The notes under the pieces are model-generated. The model saw only the letters and a program-made list of their open reading frames with translations. It made no database searches and was not told the origin of the DNA. A program made the translations under genes and the position numbers. From Tribonema minus (Eukaryota > Sar > Xanthophyceae > Tribonematales > Tribonemataceae), in contig JAFCMP010000181.1 of the NCBI GenBank assembly GCA_017506865.1, forward strand, positions 1 to 64,000: 64,000 nt of DNA, in the 5' to 3' direction. Positions 52,201-62,100 of this stretch are shown here, one piece after another; the first letter of the stretch is position 1, and every line of letters begins with the position of its first letter.

Positions 52201-55200
52201 CTCAAGGCGCAGACGGCATCCCAGACGGTGTACCCATCAGGCCTACCTGCAGGGACATCCCCCTATCTGTTTGTGCAAGCCAAGAACGTACTTACTGGGG
52301 TGTACACGGTCATGAGCGCCTCCGGCACGCAAATTACCCTGTCAGCTGCGGGCGTCTACTACGAGGCTGCCGCACTGACGTCATTCAACCCAGCCGCGAT
52401 CGATTATTTTGGGTACAGTGTGGCGGTCAGCGACACATACGCCTTCGTAGGACTTGTATGTAATTCCCCCCTGTCAATCGCACAAGCGGGAGCAGCGAAT
52501 GTCCTGGAGCTGAACCAAAGCACAGGAGAGTGGGAGCACCATGCCGTCCTGTACCCTAGCGATGCATACGCGTTTGACCAAATTGGTTGTTCCGTGGCCG
52601 TGAGCGGATTGTATGCCATCGTGGGAGCATGCGCTTCCGATCCCGGAGGAAAGAATAGTGCGGGTGCGGCGTACATGTTCGAGCGCAACTCGGGTACAGG
52701 GGCGTGGGAACAGAAGACAAAGCTGGTCGCCAGCGACGCTATGCCTTCCGACAGTTTTGGTTATTCCGTCGGGGTGAGTGGGACGTACGCAATCGCCGGC
52801 GCACATGTTAGGACGCGTTTGGGCGCCTCGAGTTCAGGAGGGGCATATGTGTTCGAGCGCAACTCCGGCTCCGGAGTCTGGGAACAGAAGTCTGTACTAT
52901 TTCCTAGCGATCTTCCTACAGCGTCAGGGTTTGGATGGAGAGTCTCCGTCTCTGGAACGTACGCCATCGTCGGGGCCTATCTCAAGACTGGAGGAGGAGG
53001 AGCATACATTTTTGAGCGCAATTCCGGTACAAGTGCGTGGGAGGAGAAGGCTATCCTTTCATGCCCCGATTCGACCATAGCACAGTTCGGCTACAGTGTA
53101 TCCATCGACGGAACCTACGCAGTTGTCAGCGCTCAAAACAAGTCTGTTAGTTCGTTATCACAAGCCGGAGGAGTATATGTTTATGAGAGGGTCGCTGGCA
53201 CGTGGACTCTGACTGCGACCCTGGACAACCCCGACCCTGTCGCTTCTGACTTCTTCGGATGTTCTGTTGCCGTCAATGGTATCTACGCAGCGATCGGGTG
53301 TTACGGCAAAGAGAGTAGTGCTGGATCGACATATCTGTACAAGAGGAATTCGTCCACCGGAGCGTGGGAGAACAAGGTGCAGTGGACCGGCAGCGATAGG
53401 CTCGCGTCCGACCAAATGGGTTGGTCTGTTGGGTTGTCGGGAACTCATGCGATGACCGCAGCGCGCAACAAGGGCGTAAACGGTCTCACAGGCGCAGGAG
53501 AGGTGTACATGTACGATGTTAGCGAGCCAGGACAGAATGCGGCGATCACATACACGGGAGGAGTAGTAACGAATGTTCTCATCAACGGGGGCTCCACGGG
53601 CCAGATCACCGCTCTCGTGCCGGCGGGTGGAAGCGGAACAGGGTTCACCTACAGCTGGACAGGAGACTACGCCGTCGCCAATCCTACGGTCAACGAGACC
53701 AAGACGTCCATGAAGGCAGGGGCATACACGTGCGTCATCACAGACAGTGTCGGAGCCACCAAAACAGCTTCGTTCACCATCACGGAGAATGCGGTCATCA
53801 CGTATACCGGTGGAGCAGTCACCAATGTGCTCATCAACGGGGGCTCTACCGGCCAGATTACGGCTCTAGTACCTTCGGGGGGGACAGGGACAGGATTCAC
53901 TTACAGCTGGACGGGCACGTACGCGGTGGCCAGTCCCACAGTGAATGCTACCAAGACTGGTATGAAAGCGGGTAGCTACTCGTGTGTCATCACAGACAGT
54001 GCAGGGGCCACGAAGACTGCAGCGGTCACAATCACGGAGAACCCAGTCATCACGTATACAGGCGGCGTGGCCACAGATGTTCTCATCAACGGGGGATCTA
54101 CAGGCCAGATAACAGCGCTGGTACCCGCGGGAGGAAGCGGGACGGGGTACACTTATAGTTGGACGGGGACGTACGCTGTCGCCAGCCCGACAGTAAACGC
54201 AACCAAGACCGGTATGAAAGCGGGGAGTTACTCATGTGTGATCACAGACAGCGTTGGGGCGACTAACACTGTCTCGGTGACCATTGCGGAGAACCCGGTC
54301 ATCACATACACAGGTGGTGTGACTACGAGTGTACTCATCAATGGGGGCTCGACGGGACAGATCACAGCTCTTGTACCGGCGGGTGGAAGTGCCACCGGCT
54401 ACACTTACTCTTGGACGGGGACATATGCGGTCGCTAATCCTACTGTCAACGAGGACAAGACTTCCCTGAAGGCCGGTAGCTACTCGTGCGTCATTACGGA
54501 TAGCGTAGGGGCTACCAAGACCGCAGCGGTCACAATCACCGAGAACGCAGTCATCACCTACACTGGTGGAGTGGTTACCAATGTGCTCATCAACGGGGGC
54601 TCCACGGGCCAGATCACAGCTCTGGTACCGGCAGGTGGTAGCGGAACGGGTTACACGTACAGCTGGACGGGCACGTATGCGGTAGCCAGCCCCACAGTCA
54701 ATGCCACCAAGACTGGCATGAAAGCCGGCAGCTACTCGTGCGTCATCACAGACAGTGCCGGAGCCACCAAGACTGCAGCTGTCACCATCACGGAGAATGC
54801 GGTCATCACGTATACCGGTGGGGCAGTCACCAATGTGCTCATCAACGGGGGCTCTACCGGCCAGATTACGGCTCTAGTACCTTCGGGGGGGACAGGGACA
54901 GGATTCACTTACAGCTGGACGGGCACGTACGCGGTGGCCAGTCCCACAGTGAATGCTACCAAGACTGGCATGAAAGCGGGTAGCTACTCGTGTGTCATTA
55001 CAGACAGTGCAGGGGCCACCAAGACTGCATCAGTCACAATCACGGAGAACGCAGTCATCACGTACACGGGCGGAGCGGTCACCGACGTCCTCATCAACGG
55101 GGGCTCCACGGGCCAGATCACAGCGCTGGTACCGGCGGGCGGCAGTGGAACAGGTTACACATATAGCTGGACAGGCACGTACGCTGTTGCCAGTCCGACA

Positions 55201-58200
55201 GTCAATGCTACAAAGACCGGCATGAAAGCGGGAAGTTACTCGTGTGTCATCACGGACAGCGTGGGTGCCACCAAGACCGTTTCGGTGACCATTGCGGAGA
55301 ACCCGGTGGTGACTTATACCGGAGGCGTAGCTACAAACGTGCTGATCAATGGGGGAACGACGGGACAGATCACCGCGCTGGTGCCCGCTGGCGGCAGCGG
55401 CACGGGGTACACCTACAGCTGGACAGGGACCTACACAGTGGCCAACCCTACTGTCAACGAAACCAAGGCTTCCCTCAAGGCGGGGAGCTACTCTTGCATT
55501 ATCACGGACAGTGTGGGCGCTACCAAGACGGCATCTGTCACCATCCTGGAGAACCCCGTCATCACCTACACAGGCGGAGCGGTGACCAACGTTCTCATCA
55601 ATGGGGGGTCGACAGGTCAGATCGCCGTGCTGGTGCCTGCGGGCGGAAGCGGCACGGGATTCACTTATAACTGGACAGGAGACTACACGGTCAGCAACCC
55701 CACTGTCAATGCCACAAAAACCGGCATGAAGGCGGGTAGTTATTCGTGTGTCATTACGGACAGTGTGGGGGCCACCAAGACTGCGTCCTTCACCATCACG
55801 GAGAATCCTGTCATCACCTACACTGGCGGTGCAGTCACGGACATCCTCATCTACGGGGCGTCTACTGGACAGATCACGGCTCTGGTGCCTGCGGGAGGAA
55901 GCGGGACAGGGTTCACATTCGCCTGGACAGGCACTTATGCTGTCACGAATCCTACAGTGAACGCCACCAAGACTGGGATGCAGGCAGGCAATTACTCTTG
56001 CGTCATCACAGACAGCGTGGGCGCCACCACGACTGCATTCTTCACTATTGCTACGCAGAATTTGGTTATCTCGTACACGGGAGGGGTGGCGACCAATGTG
56101 CTCATCAATGGAGGGTCCACGGGAGAGGTCACCGCTCTGGTTCCGGCAGGCGGCAGCGGCACTGGTTTCACATTCATGTGGACGGGAGACTACGCTGTAA
56201 GCAACCCCACCGTGAACGAGACCAAGACAGGACTCAAAGCAGGCGCTTACTCGTGCATCATCACTGACAGCATCGGAGCCACCACGACAGCATCGGTCAC
56301 CATCATGGAGAACCCGGTTATCACATACACCGGCGGAGCGGTGACTAATGTGGTCATCAACGGGGGTTCAACAGGTCAGATCACAGCTCTCGTGCCCACA
56401 GGGGGCACAGGCACGGGGTTCTCATACAGCTGGACAGGTACTCATGCGGTCGCTAATCCCACCAGTAATGACACAAAGGCATCCCTCAAGGCGGGGTCAT
56501 ATTCATGTCTGATCACGGACAGCGCCGGCGCCACCAAGACTGCCTCCTTCACCGTCACCGAGAACCCTGTCATCACCTACACGGGAGGTGTAGTTACGGA
56601 TGTCGTCATCAATGGGGGGTCTACAGGCCAGATCAGTACCCTTGTTCCGGGCGGAGGCACAGGTACGGGCTATTCATACTCTTGGACTGGCACTTACTCA
56701 GTGCCCAGTCCTACAGTGAATGCCACAAAGACGAACATGAAAGCGGGCAGCTACTCCTGTGTCATCACAGACAGCGCGGGTGCCTCCAAGACTGTTTCGG
56801 TGACTATAAACGAGAATCCAGTAGTCTCGTACACGGGGGGAGCAGTCACCAATGTAGCTATCAATGGCGGATCTACGGGCCAGATCACGGCACTAGTGCC
56901 TGCAGGAGGAAGCGGAACAGGATACACGTACAGTTGGACGGGAACGTATGCGGTGGCCGACCCCACGGTCAATGCCACCAAGACTGGCATGAAAGCGGGC
57001 ACTTACTCATGTGTCATCACGGACAGCGTGGGTGCGACCAAAACAGTGGCTCTACCCATAACAGAGAACGCTGTACTGTCAGTCAGTGGAGGGACCATCA
57101 CAAATGCAAGCAGCGGTGCAAATAACAGGTCCATCTCGTCCGTCACAGCATCTGGAGGCAGCGGCTCCGGGTACACGTATTCTTGGTCATCGGGAATCTC
57201 GAACGCCAACGTGAACGGGACGAAGACAGGTGTTGCACCGGGCACCTACACGTTGACGGTGACAGATGACGTCGGCGGGTCGACAGCCGTATCTTTCACG
57301 GTGGCCACAGCGCCGTACGGCGCAAGTGTAACAATCTCTTCTGTCATGACGACCTCCGCATCACTCGCGGTCTCGATATCGACACTGGGAACGGATGCAA
57401 CCTATACCTACGTGGTGAGCAGCACAGACACTGACTCAAATGCAGCTTCGATGACTGATTGCGCTACGTGTACCGCACAGACGACGTCGCAGACTGTGAC
57501 AGCAACAGGATTGACTGGTGACACTCAGTACTTCCTGTGGGTGCGGGCTAAGGACACGTCAACGCACGCGTACACGGTATTGACGAGCACGTCAACGTCG
57601 CTGCACACCCCAGCAGCTCCAATGCTCACAGCCGGTGCTATCCTAGGATGCGCTGTGGGGCGCACTAACGGATCGATCGCAGCGACAACGGTTTCGGGAG
57701 GCACACCGCCGTATTCAACAGTATTGTGGACCTCTTCAAATGGCGGTTCAACGATCGCATCCCAAACCGTGGCCGCGAAGACAGGGCTGAGTGCAGGCAC
57801 GTATGTCATCAGCGTCACGGACTCCGCCGGGGGGCAAGCGAGCATTACATACATCGTACCCTCCACGCCGCAACTATCTCTGGTTTCGAACTCGTCGACG
57901 GCAGCGAGCGGTACCAACACAGCGAACGGGTCCGCGACCGTAAGCGTTTCGGGTGGTACGGGAGCGTATGCGTACACGTGGTCCCACTCAGGCGTGCTAC
58001 TGAGTGGCTACACGTCAGCAACGGCTTCCTTTCTGGACGGAGGAGTCTACACATGCACTGTGACAAGCGGGAGCGCAGACGCACTCTCCGCCGATGTGAC
58101 TGTGCAAGCGCCGGTCACTCTTACCGTTGCAGTGTCTGGCAGCACTGTCACCGCCACAGCAGCGGGCGGCACCCGTGCGTACACGTACGTGTGGACCATC

Positions 58201-58989
58201 AACGGCTCTACATCAGGCAATGTCACCTCCTCGCTCACAGGCGTGTCGCCGGGCAGCGTTTGCAGCTGCACAGTCACCTCGGGTGCGAACAGCACAACTA
58301 GGGGAACCACGGTGTACACACTCATCACATTCGCCTCTACGCCTGTGACGGCAACGCCTTCGTGGCCAGCATACGGTGCAGGCGCACTATACAAAGTAAC
58401 CTACAGTAACGCTACTGCCGGAAGCGACGTAGTCGTCTGGGCTGCCTCGACCGCAGTGACGACCTGCGTAGTTGTGAATCTGACGGCAAACACGTCCTAC
58501 AACTTTTCAGTGTATGCCAAGACCACAGGAGACTTCTCCCTCTTTGCCGTTGGCGCGGTGCAGACGCCAGGCGACATCGGAGCGAGCTTCACCAAAACAG
58601 CGCTGCTCGCGCCGCAGTCGACCTCGGTGTATGACTTGACAGCGACAAAGACAAGCGCATCGTTGACGACGACTGTCATCCAACAACTCTTTCAAACGGG
58701 GGATACTGTTGTGACATTAAACACAGTCTCAGGTTACAAGGAAGCAGCGCAGTCCGTGTATGTGGAGTTGACGGAGACCATCAAGATTCAAAAAGGGGTG
58801 TCGATCTACTGCCCTTTCGATGACAACGTAGCTGGCACGCAGAGTGTAAATCTCGAAGAGGACGACGGGAGCATCGTTCCAGTAACATATGAGAGCACGG
58901 ACGACAGCATTACAGTTGAGGGGGTAAAATACTACCCGGGTGACCAATTCTGGATGGGAACACAGCTTGTATTTGTGGTCTTACAGTGA
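46216..58989 (+). CDS. Giant modular surface protein (fibronectin III, FG-GAP propeller, SprB repeats), about 4257 aa
   Basis: From the ATG at 46216; an ATG at 46159 would be too close to the divergent recombinase. The first 2440 residues are three copies of an 813-residue module. Each has about four FnIII-like units (TLGTxATYTYVVS ... YxLWVRA) and then a seven-bladed FG-GAP-type propeller with blades of the form SDxFGxSVAVSGTYAIVGAY ... GAAYVFERNSGTGAWEQK. Next come 14 tandem 84-residue SprB/PKD-like repeats and a divergent fifteenth. Another FnIII unit, a SprB unit with GGTPPYS, Ig-like units and a unique end with acidic DEDDGSIVP-like residues complete it. No N-terminal signal or membrane anchor is seen, so it is probably a virion-surface fibre. 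SprB repeats belong to a bacterial gliding adhesin, and FG-GAP propellers resemble integrin heads. Confidence 0.9.
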   Translation: MSVAPANATINVAGGDTRASAVVAISTLGTDATYTYVVSRSSTNSSGAAMTDCGTCIAQTSSQTVTVTGLTVATTYYFWVRAQNSSTLAYTVISSSSAITTVTPPSGCTVNMNSGTSSGGNATVTITTLGTAGYYNYFLSSSLTFSLAANMTDVVSLTRQTSSQTVNLVGMSSGTLWYVYLRAQNVKSGLYTVVSTAGVGFNTSSATAPSGGTVGTPTSVTATSATVAVTMTTFGYDSLYNHYLSSSPTNSTSGTMTNLKVMVAQTASQNVSLTLLAPSTTSYLFSRALNVVTGAYTFMTTTGVALTTLGTGNAPAIGALSVTSAASTTGVIALTLTTLGTNANYAYYLSWCATNSVGGVMANACIIRPWTLAQTVYPSGLPAGTSPWLFVRAKNVLTGAYTVLSSSGTQITLSAASLYYEAAALTAFDPGASDYFGQIVAISGGYAVIGAWAKDPPVGLADSGAAYVLELDSGTGEWVHSAVLYPTDAYPGDSFGYGVSVSGTYAVIGAPQSDPTGKTDAGAAYVFERNSGTGAWEQKTKLIASDSMPSDSFGTVGVSGTYAIVGAYSKKQLGIANFGAVYLFERNVGSGVWEQKASLYPSDYLAGSYYGSSVSISGTYAIVGAYQKAGGGGAYVLERNTGTGAWEEKAILTCPDATTATFGISVAIDNSYAIVGGPAKSVSSLSSAGGAYIYERVSGTWTLTATINNPDPAASDSFGNAVAVNGIYAVIGCNSKDPAGKSAAGSTYLYKRNSTTGVWENKIEWTASDGAASDQFGASVGVSGTHVLSGAYRKAVNGVSPAGGAYVYELPSTTTISPLATILAPSTVSTTDNATVTIATLGTDADYTYVVSYSTTSDSTAAMVDCGACVTQTASQSVALYGLGTSTTYYLWVRSKVSSSSAYAVISSAATITTTGSWPPAGGSITLSSITQLKCTATVTMGNLGDVGMYDYFLCSAPTNSTTGTMTDLVAMTRQTASQALSVSGLVPNTTQYLFLRAQSISDASYCYMTSTGVTLTTTAGVAPAGGTAGTPSSVTSVSATVAITMTTLGTNSTYMYFLSSSPTNSTGGTMTNLKALTAQTTSQNASLTLLTPSTTSYLFVRALNVAAGTYSFMTTIGVALTTLGTGSAPTGSTVSVTSKASTTAVVNVTMTTLGTTANFVYYLSWCATNSVAGTMANVCLLKAQTASQTVYPSGLPAGTSPYLFVRAKNILTGAYTVMSASGTVVSSLSAASIYYEAAALTAFDPVASDHFGQSVAVSGSYAIVGAYWRYPLSIATAGVAYVLELNGSTMEWEHKAVLYPTDAYTNDLFGVAVFISGTYAVVGASASDPGGKTDAGAAYAFERNSGTGAWEQKTKLVASDAMPSDSFGYSVGVSGTYAIAGAHVRTRLGASSSGGAYVFERNSGSGVWEQKSVLFPSDLPTASKFGWSVSVSGTYAIVGAYLKTGGGGAYIFERNSSTGAWEQKAILTCPDSTIAQFGYSVSIDGTYAVVSAQNKSVNSLATAGGVYMYERVASTWTQKAILENPDPAATDQFGYSVAVSGVYAVIGCVNKDPASKGNAGATYLYKRNSTTGVWESKMEWTASDGLASDQMGWSVGLSGTHVVSSAYNKTVTGLSTAGGAYVYELPSSGVVAPSSATISTASITATLGQGSATVAIGTLGTDATYTYVVSYSTTNDSTATLVDCGSCLSQTASQAVTLSSLPSSPIYLWVRSKVTSSSVYTVLSASYSLGATWSSITLSSILRLTCTATVTMTTASVGAVGTYNYFLSSSATNSTAGAMTDIASILGQTTSQALSVSGLLPNTTQYLFLRQQSVADASYAFITTTGVTLSTLSGVAPAGGTAGTPSSVTAVSATVAVTMTTLGTDSTYNYFLSSSPTNSTAGTMTNLKLLTPQTASQNASLTLLAPSTTSYLFVRAQNVVTNTYTFMTTVGVTLTTLGTGNVPSGSTISITSAVSTTAVVNVTMTTLGSNANYAYYLAWCATNSVAGTMANACLLKAQTASQTVYPSGLPAGTSPYLFVQAKNVLTGVYTVMSASGTQITLSAAGVYYEAAALTSFNPAAIDYFGYSVAVSDTYAFVGLVCNSPLSIAQAGAANVLELNQSTGEWEHHAVLYPSDAYAFDQIGCSVAVSGLYAIVGACASDPGGKNSAGAAYMFERNSGTGAWEQKTKLVASDAMPSDSFGYSVGVSGTYAIAGAHVRTRLGASSSGGAYVFERNSGSGVWEQKSVLFPSDLPTASGFGWRVSVSGTYAIVGAYLKTGGGGAYIFERNSGTSAWEEKAILSCPDSTIAQFGYSVSIDGTYAVVSAQNKSVSSLSQAGGVYVYERVAGTWTLTATLDNPDPVASDFFGCSVAVNGIYAAIGCYGKESSAGSTYLYKRNSSTGAWENKVQWTGSDRLASDQMGWSVGLSGTHAMTAARNKGVNGLTGAGEVYMYDVSEPGQNAAITYTGGVVTNVLINGGSTGQITALVPAGGSGTGFTYSWTGDYAVANPTVNETKTSMKAGAYTCVITDSVGATKTASFTITENAVITYTGGAVTNVLINGGSTGQITALVPSGGTGTGFTYSWTGTYAVASPTVNATKTGMKAGSYSCVITDSAGATKTAAVTITENPVITYTGGVATDVLINGGSTGQITALVPAGGSGTGYTYSWTGTYAVASPTVNATKTGMKAGSYSCVITDSVGATNTVSVTIAENPVITYTGGVTTSVLINGGSTGQITALVPAGGSATGYTYSWTGTYAVANPTVNEDKTSLKAGSYSCVITDSVGATKTAAVTITENAVITYTGGVVTNVLINGGSTGQITALVPAGGSGTGYTYSWTGTYAVASPTVNATKTGMKAGSYSCVITDSAGATKTAAVTITENAVITYTGGAVTNVLINGGSTGQITALVPSGGTGTGFTYSWTGTYAVASPTVNATKTGMKAGSYSCVITDSAGATKTASVTITENAVITYTGGAVTDVLINGGSTGQITALVPAGGSGTGYTYSWTGTYAVASPTVNATKTGMKAGSYSCVITDSVGATKTVSVTIAENPVVTYTGGVATNVLINGGTTGQITALVPAGGSGTGYTYSWTGTYTVANPTVNETKASLKAGSYSCIITDSVGATKTASVTILENPVITYTGGAVTNVLINGGSTGQIAVLVPAGGSGTGFTYNWTGDYTVSNPTVNATKTGMKAGSYSCVITDSVGATKTASFTITENPVITYTGGAVTDILIYGASTGQITALVPAGGSGTGFTFAWTGTYAVTNPTVNATKTGMQAGNYSCVITDSVGATTTAFFTIATQNLVISYTGGVATNVLINGGSTGEVTALVPAGGSGTGFTFMWTGDYAVSNPTVNETKTGLKAGAYSCIITDSIGATTTASVTIMENPVITYTGGAVTNVVINGGSTGQITALVPTGGTGTGFSYSWTGTHAVANPTSNDTKASLKAGSYSCLITDSAGATKTASFTVTENPVITYTGGVVTDVVINGGSTGQISTLVPGGGTGTGYSYSWTGTYSVPSPTVNATKTNMKAGSYSCVITDSAGASKTVSVTINENPVVSYTGGAVTNVAINGGSTGQITALVPAGGSGTGYTYSWTGTYAVADPTVNATKTGMKAGTYSCVITDSVGATKTVALPITENAVLSVSGGTITNASSGANNRSISSVTASGGSGSGYTYSWSSGISNANVNGTKTGVAPGTYTLTVTDDVGGSTAVSFTVATAPYGASVTISSVMTTSASLAVSISTLGTDATYTYVVSSTDTDSNAASMTDCATCTAQTTSQTVTATGLTGDTQYFLWVRAKDTSTHAYTVLTSTSTSLHTPAAPMLTAGAILGCAVGRTNGSIAATTVSGGTPPYSTVLWTSSNGGSTIASQTVAAKTGLSAGTYVISVTDSAGGQASITYIVPSTPQLSLVSNSSTAASGTNTANGSATVSVSGGTGAYAYTWSHSGVLLSGYTSATASFLDGGVYTCTVTSGSADALSADVTVQAPVTLTVAVSGSTVTATAAGGTRAYTYVWTINGSTSGNVTSSLTGVSPGSVCSCTVTSGANSTTRGTTVYTLITFASTPVTATPSWPAYGAGALYKVTYSNATAGSDVVVWAASTAVTTCVVVNLTANTSYNFSVYAKTTGDFSLFAVGAVQTPGDIGASFTKTALLAPQSTSVYDLTATKTSASLTTTVIQQLFQTGDTVVTLNTVSGYKEAAQSVYVELTETIKIQKGVSIYCPFDDNVAGTQSVNLEEDDGSIVPVTYESTDDSITVEGVKYYPGDQFWMGTQLVFVVLQ
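50239..50487 (+). repeat. Near-identical tract shared between modules 2 and 3
   Basis: About 247 bp identical to 52678-52926, offset 2439 bp, in regions that otherwise differ widely. It looks like recent gene conversion or unequal exchange. Confidence 0.85.
52678..52926 (+). repeat. Partner tract in module 3
   Basis: Matches 50239-50487 exactly. Divergence resumes at both ends. Confidence 0.85.
53535..57065 (+). repeat. Array of 14 tandem 252-bp SprB/PKD-like repeats
   Basis: Each unit encodes ITYTGGxVTNVLINGGSTG ... SYSCVITDSxGATKTASVTI. The spacing is a near-constant 252 bp. Unit pairs four apart are almost identical (53776-54014 and 54784-55022, offset 1008 bp), which points to a four-unit block duplication. 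Confidence 0.9.
57066..58989 (+). other. C-terminal region of the giant protein: divergent SprB, FnIII and Ig-like units
   Basis: A fifteenth SprB-like unit (57066-57305), an FnIII-like unit (57310-57610), a SprB unit with SVSGGTPPY (57615-57860), two Ig-like units and a final FnIII-like unit up to 58570. A unique 140-residue end follows with DDNVAGTQSVNLEEDDGS. The same order reappears in the second giant gene up to the window edge. Confidence 0.75.
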
Positions 58990-59162
58990 CACCAGCAGCA
59001 CACAACAAAAGCACAATTGTGAATAACACGTCCCTGATCAGTATCCAACCCACGTTTCGTGATGTAGTATGTATATTCCTTCCCAAAATTGACAAACCTT
59101 GAGTAAGTAATCCTCCTCATTATTTTGTGTTGCGCTCTGCAACAGTGCGCCTCGCGGGCACG

Positions 59163-62100
59163 ATGTCGACCCCCTCTGGAGGTACGATCACTGTCTCAAA
59201 CATCACGCCACTGACATGCGACACGACGATCACAATGACGACGCTAGGAGCTGCGGGCTCGTGGAACTACTTCCTCTCGACGTGCGCGACAAACGCGAGG
59301 ACCGGAACCATGACAAATCTTCGTGGAATCACTGGACAGACTGCGTCTCAGGCCCAGCCGGTTTACGGACTTACGCCCAGTACGACTCAGTACCTGTTCT
59401 TGCGGGCTCAAAAAGTCAGCGACTTGACGTACACCGTTATGACCACCACAACCACCGGAACGACTCTCACTACAACGTCCGGAGTAGCGCCTGCCGGAGG
59501 TACCATCGGGACACCGACGTCTGTAACAAACACAGGGGCAAGCACATTTGTGACCATCACTACGATGGGCACAAACTCGGAATATCAGTACCTTGTGAGC
59601 TCCTCTCCCACTAACTCCACGGGGGGGACGATGACGAATCTTAAAGCGCTGTTGGCACAGCCAACTTCCCAGAGCGTCACGTTCTCATACCTCGTTCCCG
59701 GCACCACGAGGTACCTCTTCTCAAGAGCACAGAATTTAAGGACAGGCGCTTACACCTTCCTGACGACAACGGGAGTGGCGCTGACCACGCCGACATCTGG
59801 CGTCGCCCCGACCGGAGGGTCAATCTCCGTGACATCCTCCTTCTCCAGCACAGGGGTTGCCACGGTCACGATGACAACACTGGGAACCAACGCCAACTAT
59901 GTGTACTATCTCTCGCGCTGTGCCACCAACTCTACAGGAGGAACTATGATTAATGTCTATCGTTTGGCGGCACAGACAGCATCTCAGACTGCGTATCCGG
60001 CAGGCCTCACAATGGCGACGACACAGTACCTGTTTGTGAGAGCTCAGAACAGTATCACCGGAGTCTACACAGTTATGACCGCTAGCGGAGTAGCGATCAC
60101 CACGTCTGCGGTGAGCATCAACTACCAGACGGCCGCGCTGACATGCAACGAGCCACCGCCTGATACTGGTTACATCAAGTATGGCACCGCTGTAGCTGTT
60201 GACGATGGTTCAAATTACGCAGTAATTACAGGCACCAGAGCAGCTTACGGCTTGAGCAGCGCAGGGGGAGCGTACGTGCTGGAGCTCGACGCTAACGGGG
60301 AGTGGGACACGAACGCGATACTGGTGCCGACCGATGTAGCTACGAGTGACAGTTTTGGTAGATGCGTCGCAGTGAGCGGAACGTATGCAATTTTGGGCAG
60401 TCAATGCGATGTAGGGGGGAGGCTTAATGCTGGTGCCGCATATATGTTTGAGCGCATTGCAGGAACCTGGACTCAGACTACAAAACTTGTAGCCAGTGAT
60501 GTATGCCCAGGTGATAACTTTGGTATAGCGGTGTCTGTCAGTGGAACTTACGCCATCGTAGGCGCCACCACCCGGTATCAACTCGGGGTTGCTTCCTCCG
60601 GCGGAGCTTACATCTTTGAAAGGAACGTCACAACTGGAACCTGGGAACAGAAGGCGACGCTGTTCCCCAGCGACGTGCCGACAGGGGCGTATTTCGGCGC
60701 CGGCATTTGCATTTCAGGGACCTATGCCATCGTCGGCGCGTACAACAAGAACACTGCTGCAGGGGGGGCGTACATCTTTGAGCGTAATTCTACATCTGGT
60801 GCATGGGAGGAAAAGGCAATCCTAGCAGCGTCCGATCCCGCAGCGAACATGAAGTTCGGAAAGGCGGTATCCATCGATGGCAACTATGCAGTTGTGGCCG
60901 CTGAGGGCAAGACTGTCACCGCACTGAGTAATGTAGGTGGAGCCTACGTATTTGAAAGGGTGTCCGGGACTTGGGGGCAGGTGGCGATGCTGGATAATCC
61001 TGACCCGACTGCCTCTGACTATTTTGGAATATCAGTGAGTGTCAGCGGCGTTTACGCAGTCGTCGGGTGTTACCTGAATGATCCTTCATCAAAGTCAGGC
61101 GCCGGTTCTACATACCTGTTCAAGAGGAGCCCGACCACTGGATTGTGGCCATTCGTCAAGGAATGGACTGCAAACGACGGTCTGGCGAGTGACAACATGG
61201 GTGGCAGTGTGAGCATAGCAGGGACGCATGTCGTCTCTGGTGCAAGCTTCAAGACCTCCGCAGGTGTCACAATTATGGGAGGTGCTTACATGTTCGAGGT
61301 CCCGCCGCCGATCACATACACTGGCGGTGCTGTCACTAATGTTGTGACAAACGGAGGAAGCACCGGCGCCATAGCTGCCATCACACTTGCCGGGGGCACA
61401 GGTACCTACACGCCGACGTGGTCTTCCTCGACAGGGGCGACCACAGGGCTGAGCGGCGTCGGAGCCAAGACTGCTCTCCTCGCAGGAACATACACGCTGA
61501 GCGTGCTTGACAGTCAGTCGACGCCTACCTCAAGCGTGTTTACTTTTGTAGTGACCGAACCTCCTGTGATAGTCGTCAGCGGGGGAAGCATCACTAACGT
61601 GCTCATCAACGGCCAGAGCACGGGAGCGATCGCCGCCGTCACTGTTTCGGGCGGGACGGGAACTGGCTACACATATTCCTGGAGCGCAGGCATCACAAAT
61701 CCCACCGTCAATGCTGCCAAGACAGGATTACCAGCGGCAACATACACGCTCATCGTGACAGACAGTGGAGGGGGCACCAAGACGACAGCATTTACAATCG
61801 CGCAGAATTCCGTTATCTCGTACACGGGGGGCGCGATCACCAGCGTCCTGATCAACGGAGGAGCCACCGGTGCAATCGCATCTGTGACTCCCACTGGGGG
61901 GTCCGGCACAGGGTACACGTATGCATGGGGGGCTGGCATCGCCAACCCCACAGTGAACGCTGCGAAGACCGGCCTGGTGGCCGGCACGTACACCCTTGTC
62001 ATTACCGACAGCGTCTCCGCAACCAAGTCCATCTCCTTCACCGTCACGCAGAATGCTGTCATCGCCTACACCGGGGGCGCTGTCACTAACGTCCTCATCA

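Larger units (their letters stand above)
46216..53530 (+). repeat. Three tandem copies of a 2.44-kb FnIII + propeller module
   Basis: Modules run roughly 46216-48650, 48650-51105 and 51105-53530. The last two keep the same 2439-bp spacing throughout. The propeller of module 1 has seven blades. Confidence 0.85.

Noticed and set aside
53535-57065. CRISPR-like array
   Set aside because: The 252-bp units are continuous coding sequence with no spacers.
54738-57125. Several His/Arg-rich alternative-frame open frames in the SprB array
   Set aside because: They repeat with the 252-bp unit only because the DNA repeats. Their composition is typical of an out-of-frame reading.
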